Translations under genes and position numbers: made by a program | DNA from: Actinomycetota bacterium | GTDB taxonomy: Bacteria > Actinomycetota > Thermoleophilia > Solirubrobacterales > 70-9 | DNA: 64,000 bases | Direction: 5' to 3' | NCBI GenBank assembly: GCA_018268675.1 | Contig: JAFDWB010000005.1 | Coordinates: 89,390-153,389 of the forward strand | Part shown: positions 1 through 7,523 of the stretch, in pieces | Layout: each line of letters opens with the position of its first letter | Position numbering within the stretch: position 1 is the stretch's first letter | The notes under the pieces: generated by a model | Database searches by the model: none | The model's input: only the letters and a program-made list of their open reading frames with translations | Told to the model about the DNA's origin: nothing

Positions 1-177
1 CTGAAGTGCGTCATCGGCATCATGCAGGGAGCCGAGCATGCGGTAGCAGTGGACGTGGAGCGCCCGGCGGTGCGGCGACGTGAGGCTGACGAAGGCTTCC
101 TCGTCCCCGCCCTTCGCAGCCGCGAGAAGCCCTGGCTCCTCGCGGCTGTTGCCGACGGCGCGAGACGACCCGCTCAT
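1..177 (-). CDS. ECF RNA polymerase sigma factor, N-terminal part (runs off the window)
   Basis: The first 59 codons of a sigma-70 family protein read leftward off the window edge. The visible part has the region-2 signature of large ECF factors of the SigG/SigJ type: a GDEEAF stretch, then HCYRMLGSLHDADDALQ, which is region 2.2. The ATG at 177 overlaps by one base the TGA of the upstream cupin gene (TGATG), so the two are translationally coupled. Such factors often carry a C-terminal SnoaL-like domain, which would lie outside this window. The family call rests on region 2 only. Confidence 0.8.
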   Translation of the reverse strand, partial: MSGSSRAVGNSREEPGLLAAAKGGDEEAFVSLTSPHRRALHVHCYRMLGSLHDADDALQ

Positions 178-568
178 CACGGAGCAGGCGTCGGCAGGGG
201 GCCGCCCAGCTCGGTCCAGGCCGACGGGGTGTGCGCCTGGCCGGGAACGCCGCCGAGGGCGATGAACCTGATCCCGTCGGCGCCGGGGACGATCTTCCGC
301 CGCTGGTCCGGGCCGACCCGGACCATCATCCCGGGTCGCAGCTCGAAGCTCTCGCCGTCGGCCACCAGCACCGCCGAGCCCTCGAGCGGGACGTAGACCT
401 CCTCCTGACCGGCCTCCGCGGTGGTGGCGTCGTGGGAGTGATCGGGATAGCCGTCCCATCCGGGCGGCAGCGTCATCAGCTGCATGCCCCAGGCCGTCAC
501 CCCCAGGCCGGCGCGGGCGCGGCGGGCGATCCCGTCGCGTCGAACTTCGCAAGCGTCACGTCTGGCAT
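177..568 (-). CDS. cupin-domain protein, apparently frameshifted near its start
   Basis: A small cupin: the body contains the metal-site pattern YPDHSH followed by GQEEVYVPLEGS and a second conserved half (LRPGMMVRVGPDQRRKI). A strong ribosome binding site (AGGAGG) precedes an ATG at 568 reading MPDVTLAKFDATG, typical of this family's N terminus, but that frame stops after 23 codons. The cupin body is in the neighbouring frame and joins at about 525-535 (GIARRARAGLG). Without a frameshift, the first usable start in the cupin frame is GTG at 500, giving 107 residues and losing the first strand. It is coupled to the downstream ECF sigma gene. Function beyond a cupin fold is unknown. Confidence 0.65.
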
Positions 569-655
569 CGGGTGCCTCCTTCTCGGGGCCCACTCTGGCC
601 CTTCCCACCTTCAATACGGGGGCATCGCAAAACTAATCGGCGGCAACCAAGCGCG

Positions 656-1321
656 TCAGAGGTCCGAGCGGCGGACGACACCCAGCAGCGTCCCGTCGGG
701 AGTCGTCACCAGCGAGATCGTGAGGCCGCCCGCCTCCATCCGCCCGCGCAGGTCCTCGATCCGCACGTTGGCGCGGATCGTCGATGGCCCCGGCTCCATC
801 ACCTCCTCGGCACTCGCGCCCGCAGCCTGCCGCAGCGCGCTCCCGCGCACCCGACCGAGCACCGTCTGATCCGCGGCGACGACGATTGCGAAGCCGTAGG
901 GCGACACTTCGATTCGCGCCCGCACGTCCTCGACCTTGTCGCCGGGCCAGCAGCGGACGACGTCGTCCCGCAGGACGTCGATCGCCCGCCTCTCCCTCGC
1001 CTTCTCGCCCTCGGTCGGGAGGCCGCGCGCCATGTAGTCGACCTTGCTGGGGGTGTAGTCGTGGACCTGCTCGAAGCCGAGCGAGTCGAGGCGGGCGGCG
1101 GCGCGCGGGCTCATGTCACAGAGTTGGTCCCAGCAGTAGACGATCGTCGGCCGGCGCCGGTCGAGCGCCGCGGTCGAGGTGGCGTCGAGCTCCTTCAGCG
1201 GGATGCTGATCGCGCCGGGCAGGTGCTCTTCGGCGTACTCCTCGGCGGGCAGGACCTCGATCAGGAGGGCCCCGGCGTCGAGCAGCTCGCGAAGCTCCTG
1301 ATAGTCGATCCGCCGATACAT
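656..1321 (-). CDS. rhodanese-like / CBS-domain protein
   Basis: 221 residues. The N-terminal half is a rhodanese domain: LLIEVLPAEEYAEEHLPGAI, then an active-site loop region YCWDQLCDMS where CWDQLCDM supplies the putative sulfur-accepting cysteine. The C-terminal half looks like paired CBS motifs (YGFAIVVAADQTVLGRV and ISLVTTPDGTLLGVV), which usually bind adenosyl ligands. It is the last gene of the ArsR-led operon. Its ATG overlaps the TGA of the thioredoxin-like gene by one base. The likely role is sulfur/thiol handling or sensing, but no substrate can be read from the sequence. The longer open frame upstream of 1321 is out of phase with the neighbouring genes and was not used. Confidence 0.8.
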   Translation of the reverse strand: MYRRIDYQELRELLDAGALLIEVLPAEEYAEEHLPGAISIPLKELDATSTAALDRRRPTIVYCWDQLCDMSPRAAARLDSLGFEQVHDYTPSKVDYMARGLPTEGEKARERRAIDVLRDDVVRCWPGDKVEDVRARIEVSPYGFAIVVAADQTVLGRVRGSALRQAAGASAEEVMEPGPSTIRANVRIEDLRGRMEAGGLTISLVTTPDGTLLGVVRRSDL

Positions 1322-1632
1322 CAGGCAGCGCCCCCGAGGGCCGCCCGGATCCACTCCGCGGCCGGCGTGTGGCCGAGCCCCGCCTCGTCGCGGTAGAGAC
1401 GGCACTTCATCCCGAAGTCCTCGCGCTTGGCCGCGCCGGGCTCGACGTCGACGCCGTCGACCCGCACCGTCGGGGAGCCGAGGAAGCGCTCGTGCTCGGC
1501 CTCCTCGACCGTCTCGACCCGGCGCAGCTCGACCTCCACGCCGATCCCCTCGTCGGCGAGCAGGGCCCGCAGCTCCGGCAGCAGAGCCTCGTAGCTCGGG
1601 CAGCCCTCGAAGTAGAGGAGCTCCACCTTCAT
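1321..1632 (-). CDS. thioredoxin-like fold protein (alkylmercury-lyase-neighbour type)
   Basis: 103 residues beginning MKVELLYFEGCPSYE, the beta-alpha start of a small thioredoxin-like family in which a single cysteine in FEGCPS sits where thioredoxin has CxxC. FLGSPTVRVDGVDVEP is the cis-proline loop, and a second cysteine lies in FGMKCRLY. Similar proteins are often found beside mercury or arsenic resistance genes. The start overlaps the preceding gene by four bases (ATGA) and the stop overlaps the rhodanese start, so it is part of a tight operon. The biochemical activity is not known. Confidence 0.75.
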   Translation of the reverse strand: MKVELLYFEGCPSYEALLPELRALLADEGIGVEVELRRVETVEEAEHERFLGSPTVRVDGVDVEPGAAKREDFGMKCRLYRDEAGLGHTPAAEWIRAALGGAA

Positions 1633-1955
1633 GCCGCGAGCCTCGCCAGCAGCTCCTCGGGCCGGCGCCCGAACTCCTCAAGGCAGCCCGGGCAGCGGCA
1701 GAAGTGAATCTCCTGACCCCGATGGGTAATCGAGACGGCAAGCGCCTTCGGCTTCTCGGCGAGGCAGGTCGGGCAGACGATCCAGTCCGCGACCTCGGCC
1801 AGGTGGCGCTCCGGGTCCTCGGCGAAGAGCTCGACGCAGCCCTGGCAGCAGAAGAGCAGCCGCCGGCCGTTGTGCTCGTAGCTCGGGGCGGTGGAGCGCT
1901 CGATCCCGAGCCGCACCAGCGAGCAGCCGCAGGTCGGGCAGATCGGGCTCACCAT
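1629..1955 (-). CDS. small Cys-rich TRASH/YHS-like metal-binding protein
   Basis: 108 residues from the ATG at 1955, chosen because GGAGGAGA lies directly upstream. Three paired-cysteine motifs are visible: CPTCGCSL near the N terminus, FCCQGCVELFAEDP (TRASH/YHS style) and CPTCLAEKP, followed by FCRCPGCLEEF. This pattern suits soft-metal binding (mercury, copper) by a small soluble protein. It overlaps the upstream membrane-protein gene by seven bases. A metallochaperone or sensor role in the ArsR operon is an inference. Confidence 0.7.
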   Translation of the reverse strand: MVSPICPTCGCSLVRLGIERSTAPSYEHNGRRLLFCCQGCVELFAEDPERHLAEVADWIVCPTCLAEKPKALAVSITHRGQEIHFCRCPGCLEEFGRRPEELLARLAA

Positions 1956-2161
1956 TTCTCCTCCGGCGGGAGCGCGCACGAGCGACGATGGCGGTGCCAG
2001 GCGAGGGCGCCGAGCAGCGCCGCGGCCAGTAGCACCGCGAAGAGGACACCGAGGAGGGGCGCCAGCGCCGCTCCTCCCAGCGCCGCGACGACGATCGGGG
2101 CGAGGCCGCAGCAGGCGATCGCGAGGGCGCCGATCCCGAGTGCCGCGAGGCCTTCGCGCAT
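1949..2161 (-). CDS. small two-helix membrane protein, MerT-like CC motif
   Basis: 70 residues, mostly hydrophobic: helix 1 (about residues 4-33) and helix 2 (about 34-53), with a charged tail. Helix 1 carries a vicinal cysteine pair in ALAIACCGLAPIV, reminiscent of the Cys-Cys pair in the first helix of mercuric transporter MerT. The protein is shorter than MerT (about 116 residues) and has no cytosolic CxxxxxC loop, so it may be a reduced relative. The ATG at 2161 overlaps the ArsR stop. The longer upstream extension of this frame is Arg/Pro-rich shadow and was rejected. Confidence 0.65.
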   Translation of the reverse strand: MREGLAALGIGALAIACCGLAPIVVAALGGAALAPLLGVLFAVLLAAALLGALAWHRHRRSCALPPEEKW

Positions 2162-2526
2162 CAGCAGCCCCCTCCGTCCACGGTGCGGCAGGCGGCGACG
2201 TGCTCGGCGTTGTCGGCGAGCAGGCCGCGGCCGAGCGCCAGGACCTCGCCGACCCGCGGGTCGGCGATCCGGTAGTGGACGGTCCGGTGCTCGCGGCGGG
2301 TCTCGACGAAGCCGCACCAACGCAGGCAGGCCAGGTGCCTCGAGACCTGGGGCTGCGGCGCGTCGAGTGCCTCGACCAGCTCGCCGACCGATGCCTCGCC
2401 GCCGCCGAGGACCTCGAGCAGCCGCAGCCGGGTCGGGTCGCCGAGGGCGCGGAAGTACTTCGCCACCAGCTCGACCGGCAGCGGGGCCTCCTCGATGCGG
2501 AATGGGGCGTCGGCCGTTATGGTCAT
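2161..2526 (-). CDS. ArsR/SmtB-family metalloregulator
   Basis: 121 residues. The winged-helix core reads ALGDPTRLRLLEVL, then VGELVEALDAPQPQVSRHLACLRWCGFVETRREHRTVHYRI, which is standard ArsR. Cysteines at LACLRWC and near the C terminus (AACRTVDGGGC) could form the metal-sensing thiolates; the classical ELCVCDL motif of ArsR is absent. The start is the ATG at 2526, just inside a candidate operator. It is the first gene of the leftward five-gene cluster and probably represses it until metal binds. Mercury or arsenic specificity is not provable here. Confidence 0.85.
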   Translation of the reverse strand: MTITADAPFRIEEAPLPVELVAKYFRALGDPTRLRLLEVLGGGEASVGELVEALDAPQPQVSRHLACLRWCGFVETRREHRTVHYRIADPRVGEVLALGRGLLADNAEHVAACRTVDGGGC

Positions 2527-2545
2527 ATACGGATTAGAGCATATG
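2524..2545. promoter_or_regulatory. candidate ArsR operator (CATAT...CATATG)
   Basis: An AT-rich interrupted repeat, CATATAC-GGATTAGAG-CATATG, sits at and just upstream of the arsR start in otherwise GC-rich DNA. ArsR/SmtB operators are commonly imperfect inverted repeats with ATAT-type half sites. Position and composition support autoregulation, but half-site symmetry is only partial. Confidence 0.4.
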
Positions 2546-2801
2546 AGATGGGCGAGCACCGGCGCAACCACGGTCGTCGAGGCAAGCCGGAGGTGTCCCC
2601 CGACCTGGTCGCTCCGCACCTGGCAGCCCTGTCGGGAGCGACGCGCGCGCCGGCCGCGCGCGGATCCATGCGGGCATCGAGCTGCGGTGCGCGGCGGGCG
2701 ATCCGGAGTCGGCCCCGGGCGCCGGCTACACCCGGCAGGACCGAGCTCCTACGTGCGTCCGACCAGGGCGCCCGGACAGGGCCCTGGTTGATCGCGACCG
2801 G

Positions 2802-3173
2802 TCAGACCCCGGCCGCCGCCAGCGCCTCGTCGGGATCCGGGTAATGGACCATCTCCACCACCTTCCCGTCGCGGAAAGTGCTCAGGTTGGCGACCAGCCG
2901 AGGCTCCTCGCCCTCCTCCGGGGGCGGCCGCATGATCACCACCACCTTGTCGCCGGCTTCGACCACGTCCACCAGCTCCCCGATCGCGCCGTCCCCGGCC
3001 GCGCGCCGCATCACCGCGAGCGCGTCCTCGCGGTTGTGGCAGGCGCCCTCCCAGGAGGGGTCGCCTCCATGCCACTTGATGTCGGGTGCGAGCAGGTCCG
3101 CGATCAGCTCGAGTTCGCCGTTCAGCGCCGCCTCGTAACCGCGACGGGCAAGATCGGCGTTGGTCTCGGTCAT
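2802..3173 (-). CDS. SnoaL-like (NTF2 superfamily) protein
   Basis: 123 residues with the NTF2-like pattern: an N-terminal helix (ADLARRGYEAALNGELELIA), LLAPDIKWHGGDPSWEG, a central VVEAGDKVVVIM strand, and a terminal strand FRDGKVVEMVHYPDPDEAL. Such proteins can be small isomerases or hydrolases, or stand-alone domains related to ECF-sigma C termini. It lies alone between the ArsR cluster and a divergent disulfide oxidoreductase, and no catalytic set can be assigned. Confidence 0.75.
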   Translation of the reverse strand: MTETNADLARRGYEAALNGELELIADLLAPDIKWHGGDPSWEGACHNREDALAVMRRAAGDGAIGELVDVVEAGDKVVVIMRPPPEEGEEPRLVANLSTFRDGKVVEMVHYPDPDEALAAAGV

Positions 3174-3198
3174 CCGGGGATTGTCGCATCGATCGGGA

Positions 3199-3223
3199 GA
3201 ACCGTCCCGGGCAGTCTTGGGTC
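3199..3223 (+). promoter_or_regulatory. ECF-type promoter motif GAACCG-N14-GGGTC
   Basis: GAACCG at 3199-3204, a 14-base spacer, and GGGTC at 3219-3223 followed by AGA. The same two-box motif with the same spacing recurs before most redox genes of the window. It would drive the oxidoreductase starting at 3266. Confidence 0.55.
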
Positions 3224-3265
3224 AGAGGAGCGAAGCCCATCGTCTAGCCGAAGGAGTCGTCTGAG

Positions 3266-4612
3266 ATGTCGGAGCGATACGACGCGATCGTGATCGGCGC
3301 CGGCCCGGCCGGTGAGGTCGCCGTCTCCCGGCTCGCCGATGCCGGGGTGCGGACCGCCCTCGTCGAGCGGGAGCTGGTCGGCGGCGAGTGCGCCTACTGG
3401 GCCTGCATCCCGTCGAAGACGCTGCTGCGGCCGGTCGAGGTGAGCGCCGAGGCCGAGCGCACCGCAGGGACGAGCGCCCCCGCGCAGAGCTGGCCCGAGA
3501 TCGCCGCCTACCGCGACTACATGATCCGCGAGCTCGAGGACACCGCCCAGGTAGCCGGCTACCGCGAGCAGGGCGTGGATGTCTACAAGGGCGCGGGACG
3601 ACTCGCCGGGCCGGGCCGGGTGCAGGTCGGGGACGACGTGCTGGAGAGCGAGCGGGTCGTGATCGCCACCGGCAGCCGTCCGCGCGTGCCGCCGATCGAG
3701 GGCCTCGGGGCGGCCGGCTACTGGACGAACCGCGAGGCGACGACGCTTCATGAGCTGCCCGAGAGCGTCCTCGCCCTCGGCGGCGGCCCGGTCGGGGTCG
3801 AGCTCGGCCAGTTCCTCGCCCGGATGGGAGCGCGGGTGACGATGCTCGAGGCGGGCGAACGACTGCTGGCCCGTGAGGACCCGGCAGTGAGCGAGCTGCT
3901 GGCCGCCCAGTTGAGAGCGGACGGGGTCGACGTCAGGCTCGGCGCCCAGGTCGAGCGCATCAGCCGCGAGGACGGCGGACGGACGGTGGCCATGCGGGGC
4001 GGCGAGAGCGTCAGGGGCCAGGAGCTCCTGCTCGCCACCGGCCGCGAGCCGCGCCTCGACGATCTCGGGCTGGAGACGGTCGGGATCCAGCCGGGCGCGC
4101 GAGGGATCGCGATCGACGAGCGCTGCCGGGCGGCGGAGGGCGTCTGGGCGATCGGCGACGTCACCGGGGTGATGCCGTTCACGCACGTCGGCATGTACCA
4201 GGGCCGCATCGCGGTCGCCGACATCCTCGGACGGCAGGCCCGCGCCGACTACACGGCGATCCCGCGTGTCGTCTTCTGCGTGCCCGAGGTGGCCGCCGTG
4301 GGCCTGACCGAGGCCCGCGCCAGGGAGCAGGGCATCGAGGTCGCGGCAACCCGCCTGGACCTCGCCGAATCGCTGGCGCGCCCGTGGACCTATGAGCGCG
4401 ACCCGCGCGGCCAACTCGGGCTCATCGCCGACCGCGGCCGCGGCGTCCTGCTCGGCGCCTGGGCGGTCGGCCCACTCGCCGGCGAGTGGATCCACTACGC
4501 GGCGCTTGCGATCAAGACCGCCACCCCGCTGGAGGTCCTGCGCGACACCGTGGCCCAGTTCCCCACCTACAGCGAGGGCTACCTGAAGGCGATCGAGGAC
4601 CTTCCCCTCTGA
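3266..4612 (+). CDS. FAD-dependent pyridine nucleotide-disulfide oxidoreductase
   Basis: 448 residues, class I flavoprotein disulfide reductase layout: FAD-binding VIGAGPAGEVAVSRL at the N terminus, redox motif GGECAYWACIPSK (CX4C) at about residues 38-50, NAD(P)-binding GGGPVGVELGQFLARMGARV near 170, second FAD motif VWAIGDVTG near 290, and a C-terminal dimerisation domain with YPTYSEGY-like FPTYSEGY. The C-terminal His-x4-Glu of dihydrolipoamide dehydrogenase is not evident and there is no C-terminal Cys pair of MerA, so the electron acceptor is open. Mycothiol, CoA-disulfide or metal reduction are possible. An ECF-type promoter motif lies upstream. Confidence 0.85.
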   Translation: MSERYDAIVIGAGPAGEVAVSRLADAGVRTALVERELVGGECAYWACIPSKTLLRPVEVSAEAERTAGTSAPAQSWPEIAAYRDYMIRELEDTAQVAGYREQGVDVYKGAGRLAGPGRVQVGDDVLESERVVIATGSRPRVPPIEGLGAAGYWTNREATTLHELPESVLALGGGPVGVELGQFLARMGARVTMLEAGERLLAREDPAVSELLAAQLRADGVDVRLGAQVERISREDGGRTVAMRGGESVRGQELLLATGREPRLDDLGLETVGIQPGARGIAIDERCRAAEGVWAIGDVTGVMPFTHVGMYQGRIAVADILGRQARADYTAIPRVVFCVPEVAAVGLTEARAREQGIEVAATRLDLAESLARPWTYERDPRGQLGLIADRGRGVLLGAWAVGPLAGEWIHYAALAIKTATPLEVLRDTVAQFPTYSEGYLKAIEDLPL

Positions 4613-4626
4613 GGTAGCGTGACCTC

Positions 4627-4779
4627 GTGATCGAGATCGAGAGCTCGGAGCCACTGCTCTCCCGGCGGATCCGGCAGATCGCGCCCCTGACGCCGGGCGC
4701 CTTCAGGCACCTGGTCGAGCACGGCGAGGCCCCCGCGGTCCGCCGCGCCGGGTCGACACCCACCCCGAGTTCCAGCTGA
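4627..4779 (+). CDS. possible small protein (50 aa), unknown
   Basis: A GTG-initiated frame of 50 codons begins MIEIESSEPLLSRRIRQIAP, lying 14 bases after the oxidoreductase stop and eight bases before the NrtS gene, in the same orientation. It has a plausible codon third-position bias, but no domain is recognised and it is short enough to be a chance frame or a remnant. Confidence 0.3.
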   Translation: MIEIESSEPLLSRRIRQIAPLTPGAFRHLVEHGEAPAVRRAGSTPTPSSS

Positions 4780-4786
4780 GCCCAGG

Positions 4787-5035
4787 ATGAAGGACGGAGG
4801 CGTGGGGGACGCGGTGGGGTTCTGCCTGCGGCCCGAGCACCTGCGCAGCACGGTGAAGATCGCCGTCGTCGTGGGGACGATCCTCACCGCGATCAACCAG
4901 GCCGACGTCATCCTCGGCGGCTCCGCGACGACGCTGACCTGGGTGAAGACGGCGCTCAACTACTGCGTGCCCTTCGTCGTCTCCAACCTCGGCCTGCTGG
5001 CGGGGAGGCGGGCCGAGCGCGAACGGGAGCCATAA
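4787..5035 (+). CDS. NrtS-like small membrane protein
   Basis: 82 residues with two hydrophobic helices: STVKIAVVVGTILTAINQAD and ALNYCVPFVVSNLGLLAG. The INQ motif at the end of helix 1 and the P-F-x3-N pattern in helix 2 are characteristic of the family annotated as nitrate/nitrite transporter NrtS, which is usually 70-80 residues. It would act in the cytoplasmic membrane as an oligomer. The stop is three bases before the methyltransferase GTG. The same fold appears fused to an anti-sigma domain at 22.9-23.5 kb. The transport substrate is by family analogy only. Confidence 0.65.
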   Translation: MKDGGVGDAVGFCLRPEHLRSTVKIAVVVGTILTAINQADVILGGSATTLTWVKTALNYCVPFVVSNLGLLAGRRAEREREP

Positions 5036-5038
5036 GCG

Positions 5039-5662
5039 GTGTCCGTCTGGGGCCGAGAGCGGACCGCCCGTCTCTATGACCGGCAGCTCGGGCTCGAGCG
5101 CACCGCTCTAGACGCCGCGATCGACCTTGCCGAGGTCGGCGCGAACGATCGCCTGCTCGATCTCGCCACCGGCACCGGCGGGCTGCTCCGCCGCCTCGCC
5201 GACCGCGCCGCGGCGCCACACGAGGCCATCGGCATCGACTCCTCCGCCGCGATGCTGCGGCGTGCGCCCGCGCTGCCGGAGGCCTGGCGACTGGTCGAGG
5301 CCGACGCCACCCACCTGCCTTTCCCCGCTGCCAGCTTCGACGTCGTCTCCGCCGCCTACCTCTTGCACCTGCTCGGGCCGGCCGAGCGGGGCGCGGTGCT
5401 GGCCGAGGCGTGCCGGGTGATCCGCCCGCTCGGGCGCCTCGTCGCCGTGACCGTGGCCCCGCCCCGCTCACCGCGGATGGCGCGCCTCCTCGCCGGGGCC
5501 CTCTCGCAGGCCCCGGGCACGCTCGTCGGGCTGCGCCCGCTCGACCCGCGGCCGGACCTCGAGGCGGCGGGATTCGAGGTCGTCGGAGCGCAGCGGACGA
5601 GGCGCGGCTATCCGTCCCTGATCACGCTGGCCCGGATCGCGGCGGGCCGCGGAGCCGTCTAG
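5039..5662 (+). CDS. class I SAM-dependent methyltransferase
   Basis: 207 residues from a GTG at 5039, three bases after the NrtS stop. The Rossmann core is clear: RLLDLATGTGGLLRRLADRA (motif I), IGIDSSAAMLRRA (motif II acidic), VEADATHLPFPAASFDVVSA (motifs III-IV) and RVIRPLGRLVAVTVAPP. This is the UbiE/Methyltransf_11 type. There is no substrate-specific domain, so the target could be a quinone, lipid or small metabolite. It is followed closely by a phosphatidyltransferase gene in the same orientation. Confidence 0.85.
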   Translation: MSVWGRERTARLYDRQLGLERTALDAAIDLAEVGANDRLLDLATGTGGLLRRLADRAAAPHEAIGIDSSAAMLRRAPALPEAWRLVEADATHLPFPAASFDVVSAAYLLHLLGPAERGAVLAEACRVIRPLGRLVAVTVAPPRSPRMARLLAGALSQAPGTLVGLRPLDPRPDLEAAGFEVVGAQRTRRGYPSLITLARIAAGRGAV

Positions 5663-5671
5663 CATCGCGCC

Positions 5672-6274
5672 GTGCTGGACCAGGCCCTCCGCCCGAGGCT
5701 CGCTCCGCTGCTCGATCATGGCGCCGCCCGCCTCGAGCGCCTCGGGCTGCGGGCCGGGGCGGTGACCGGGGCCGGCCTCGCGGTCGGGATCGGCGCCTGC
5801 GTCGCCGCCGCGCTCGGCGCCTGGACCCTCGCCCTCGTCCTCTGGCTCCTCAACCGCACGCTCGACGGACTCGACGGACCCCTCGCCCGGCGCACGGGAG
5901 CGGGCGCCCTCGGCGGCCTGCTCGACTTCGTGGCCGACTTCGTCGTCTACTCGGGCTTCGTCGTCGGCGTCGCGATCGCCGAGCCCGATGCGCGGCTCGC
6001 CTGCGTCATCCTGCTGGCGACCTACCTGGTCAACAACGTGGCGCTGCTCTCCTTCTCCTCGCTGGTCGAGCGCCTCGACCTGAGCTACGGCGACGAGCGC
6101 TCGCTCCGCTTCACCTCCGGCCTGGCGGAGGGCACCGAGACGATCGTCGTCTACGTGCTGTTCTGCCTGTTCCCCGGCGCGGCGGAGGAGATCGCGTGGG
6201 GCTTCGCCGGGCTCGTCGCCCTGACCGCCATGCAGCGCCTGGCCCTCGCGGTCAGGGTGCTCGGCGGGCGGTGA
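5672..6274 (+). CDS. CDP-alcohol phosphatidyltransferase family membrane enzyme
   Basis: 200 residues, about five to six membrane helices. The family signature DG-x2-AR-x8-G-x3-D-x3-D is intact as DGPLAR...GGLLDFVADFVVY (about residues 69-91), so the catalytic aspartates are present. It would transfer a phosphatidyl group from CDP-diacylglycerol to an alcohol, or work on a related CDP-alcohol. The acceptor cannot be read; it is distinct from the PgsA at 55.6 kb. It lies nine bases after the methyltransferase, probably in one operon. Confidence 0.85.
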   Translation: MLDQALRPRLAPLLDHGAARLERLGLRAGAVTGAGLAVGIGACVAAALGAWTLALVLWLLNRTLDGLDGPLARRTGAGALGGLLDFVADFVVYSGFVVGVAIAEPDARLACVILLATYLVNNVALLSFSSLVERLDLSYGDERSLRFTSGLAEGTETIVVYVLFCLFPGAAEEIAWGFAGLVALTAMQRLALAVRVLGGR

Positions 6275-6288
6275 TCCTGACCGTCGCT

Positions 6289-6313
6289 GAATCGTCCACC
6301 CGCTTTCTGGGTC
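6289..6313 (+). promoter_or_regulatory. ECF-type promoter motif GAATCG-N14-GGGTC
   Basis: GAATCG at 6289-6294, 14-base spacer, GGGTC at 6309-6313 followed by AA. It lies just upstream of the ABC transporter operon. With the usual -10 to start distance, transcription would begin at about 6321, only a few bases before the ATG at 6327. Confidence 0.6.
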
Positions 6314-6326
6314 AATGACAGGGCGC

Positions 6327-7523
6327 ATGAAAGAGGCAGACGCGACGAGAACGAGAGCACCGCGCATGCGGTCGCTGGTGGCCTCGATAGCCCTGGCCGT
6401 GGTGCTTGCCGGCTGCGGCACCGCCACGTCCTCAGCCCCGTCTCCGACCGCCTCCAACTGGTCTCAGGTCCTTGCCGAGGCGAAGGGGCAGACCGTCAAC
6501 TGGTGGCTCTACGGAGGGGACGCGGCGACCAACGCCTTCGTCGAAGACTACGTCGCGCCCGCCGCGGCCAAGCTCGGGGTCACGGTCAAGCGGGTGCCGG
6601 TGAGCGACACCGTGGACGCGGTCGACCGCGTCGTCGCCGAGCGCCGGGCCGGAGAGACCTCCGGAGGCGCGGTCGACCTGATCTGGATCAACGGCGAAAA
6701 CTTCGTCGAAGGCAAGGAAGCGGGGCTGTGGCTGAGAAACTGGGCGCAGAAGCTGCCGAACTCACGCTACGTCGATTGGAGCTCGCCGATCATCAACCGC
6801 GACTTCCAGGTGCCGGTGGAAGGCCAGGAGTCCCCCTGGCAGGGGGCCGCCTTCATCTACGGCTACGACTCGGCCGCGGTCGCCTCACCGCCGAGGAGCT
6901 TCCCGGCGCTTCTCGCCTGGGCGAAGGCCCATCCGGGTCGCTTCACCTATCCGGCGCCACCGGACTTCACCGGGGCGGCGTTCGTGCGCCAGGTGATCCA
7001 ACGCCTCGGCGGTGTCGCGAAGGGGCTCAGGTTCCTACGGGAACTGAAGCCGTATCAGTTCGAAGGCGGGACCCAGTTCCCGACCTCGATCGACGAACTC
7101 GACCAGCTCTTCGCCAACGGCCAGGTCGACTTCGACATGAGCTACAACGCCAGCTTCCTCAACCTCGGCGTGAAGAAGGGCGAGTTCCCGCCGACGGTGC
7201 GGCCGTTCCTGATCGGCGGCGCGCTCGAGAACACCTCCTACGTGACCATCCCCGCGGACGCCGCGCATGTCGCCGGGGCCGAGGTGGTGGCCAACCTCCT
7301 GCTCGACCCACGGCTGCAGGCGAAGATGGCCGACCCGGCGGTGCTCGGCACGCCCTCGGTCCTCGACCCGGCCCGGCTTCCCGCGGCCCGGGCGGCCGCC
7401 CTGCGAGGAGCCGCCTCGCGCAGCCCCTACCTGCTCACCGACCTCGGCAGGCCGCTCGGGGAGCTGCCGGCGACGCGGGACGTGCCGATCGAAGAAGCAT
7501 GGAAGCGCGAAGTGCTCCGCTAG
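6327..7523 (+). CDS. ABC transporter substrate-binding lipoprotein (YnjB-like)
   Basis: About 398 residues. A lipoprotein signal ends in VLAGCGTA, so the mature protein is anchored outside the membrane. The body reads like the COG4134/YnjB family: VNWWLYGGDAATNAFVEDY, then DLIWINGENF and an extended binding-protein fold with a DMSYNASF stretch. Starts at 6327 (near the predicted transcript 5' end) or 6366 (MRSLVAS, giving a more typical signal peptide) are both possible. It is the first gene of a four-component import operon. The ligand is unknown; thiamine-like or sulfur compounds are suggested only by distant relatives. Confidence 0.8.
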   Translation: MKEADATRTRAPRMRSLVASIALAVVLAGCGTATSSAPSPTASNWSQVLAEAKGQTVNWWLYGGDAATNAFVEDYVAPAAAKLGVTVKRVPVSDTVDAVDRVVAERRAGETSGGAVDLIWINGENFVEGKEAGLWLRNWAQKLPNSRYVDWSSPIINRDFQVPVEGQESPWQGAAFIYGYDSAAVASPPRSFPALLAWAKAHPGRFTYPAPPDFTGAAFVRQVIQRLGGVAKGLRFLRELKPYQFEGGTQFPTSIDELDQLFANGQVDFDMSYNASFLNLGVKKGEFPPTVRPFLIGGALENTSYVTIPADAAHVAGAEVVANLLLDPRLQAKMADPAVLGTPSVLDPARLPAARAAALRGAASRSPYLLTDLGRPLGELPATRDVPIEEAWKREVLR

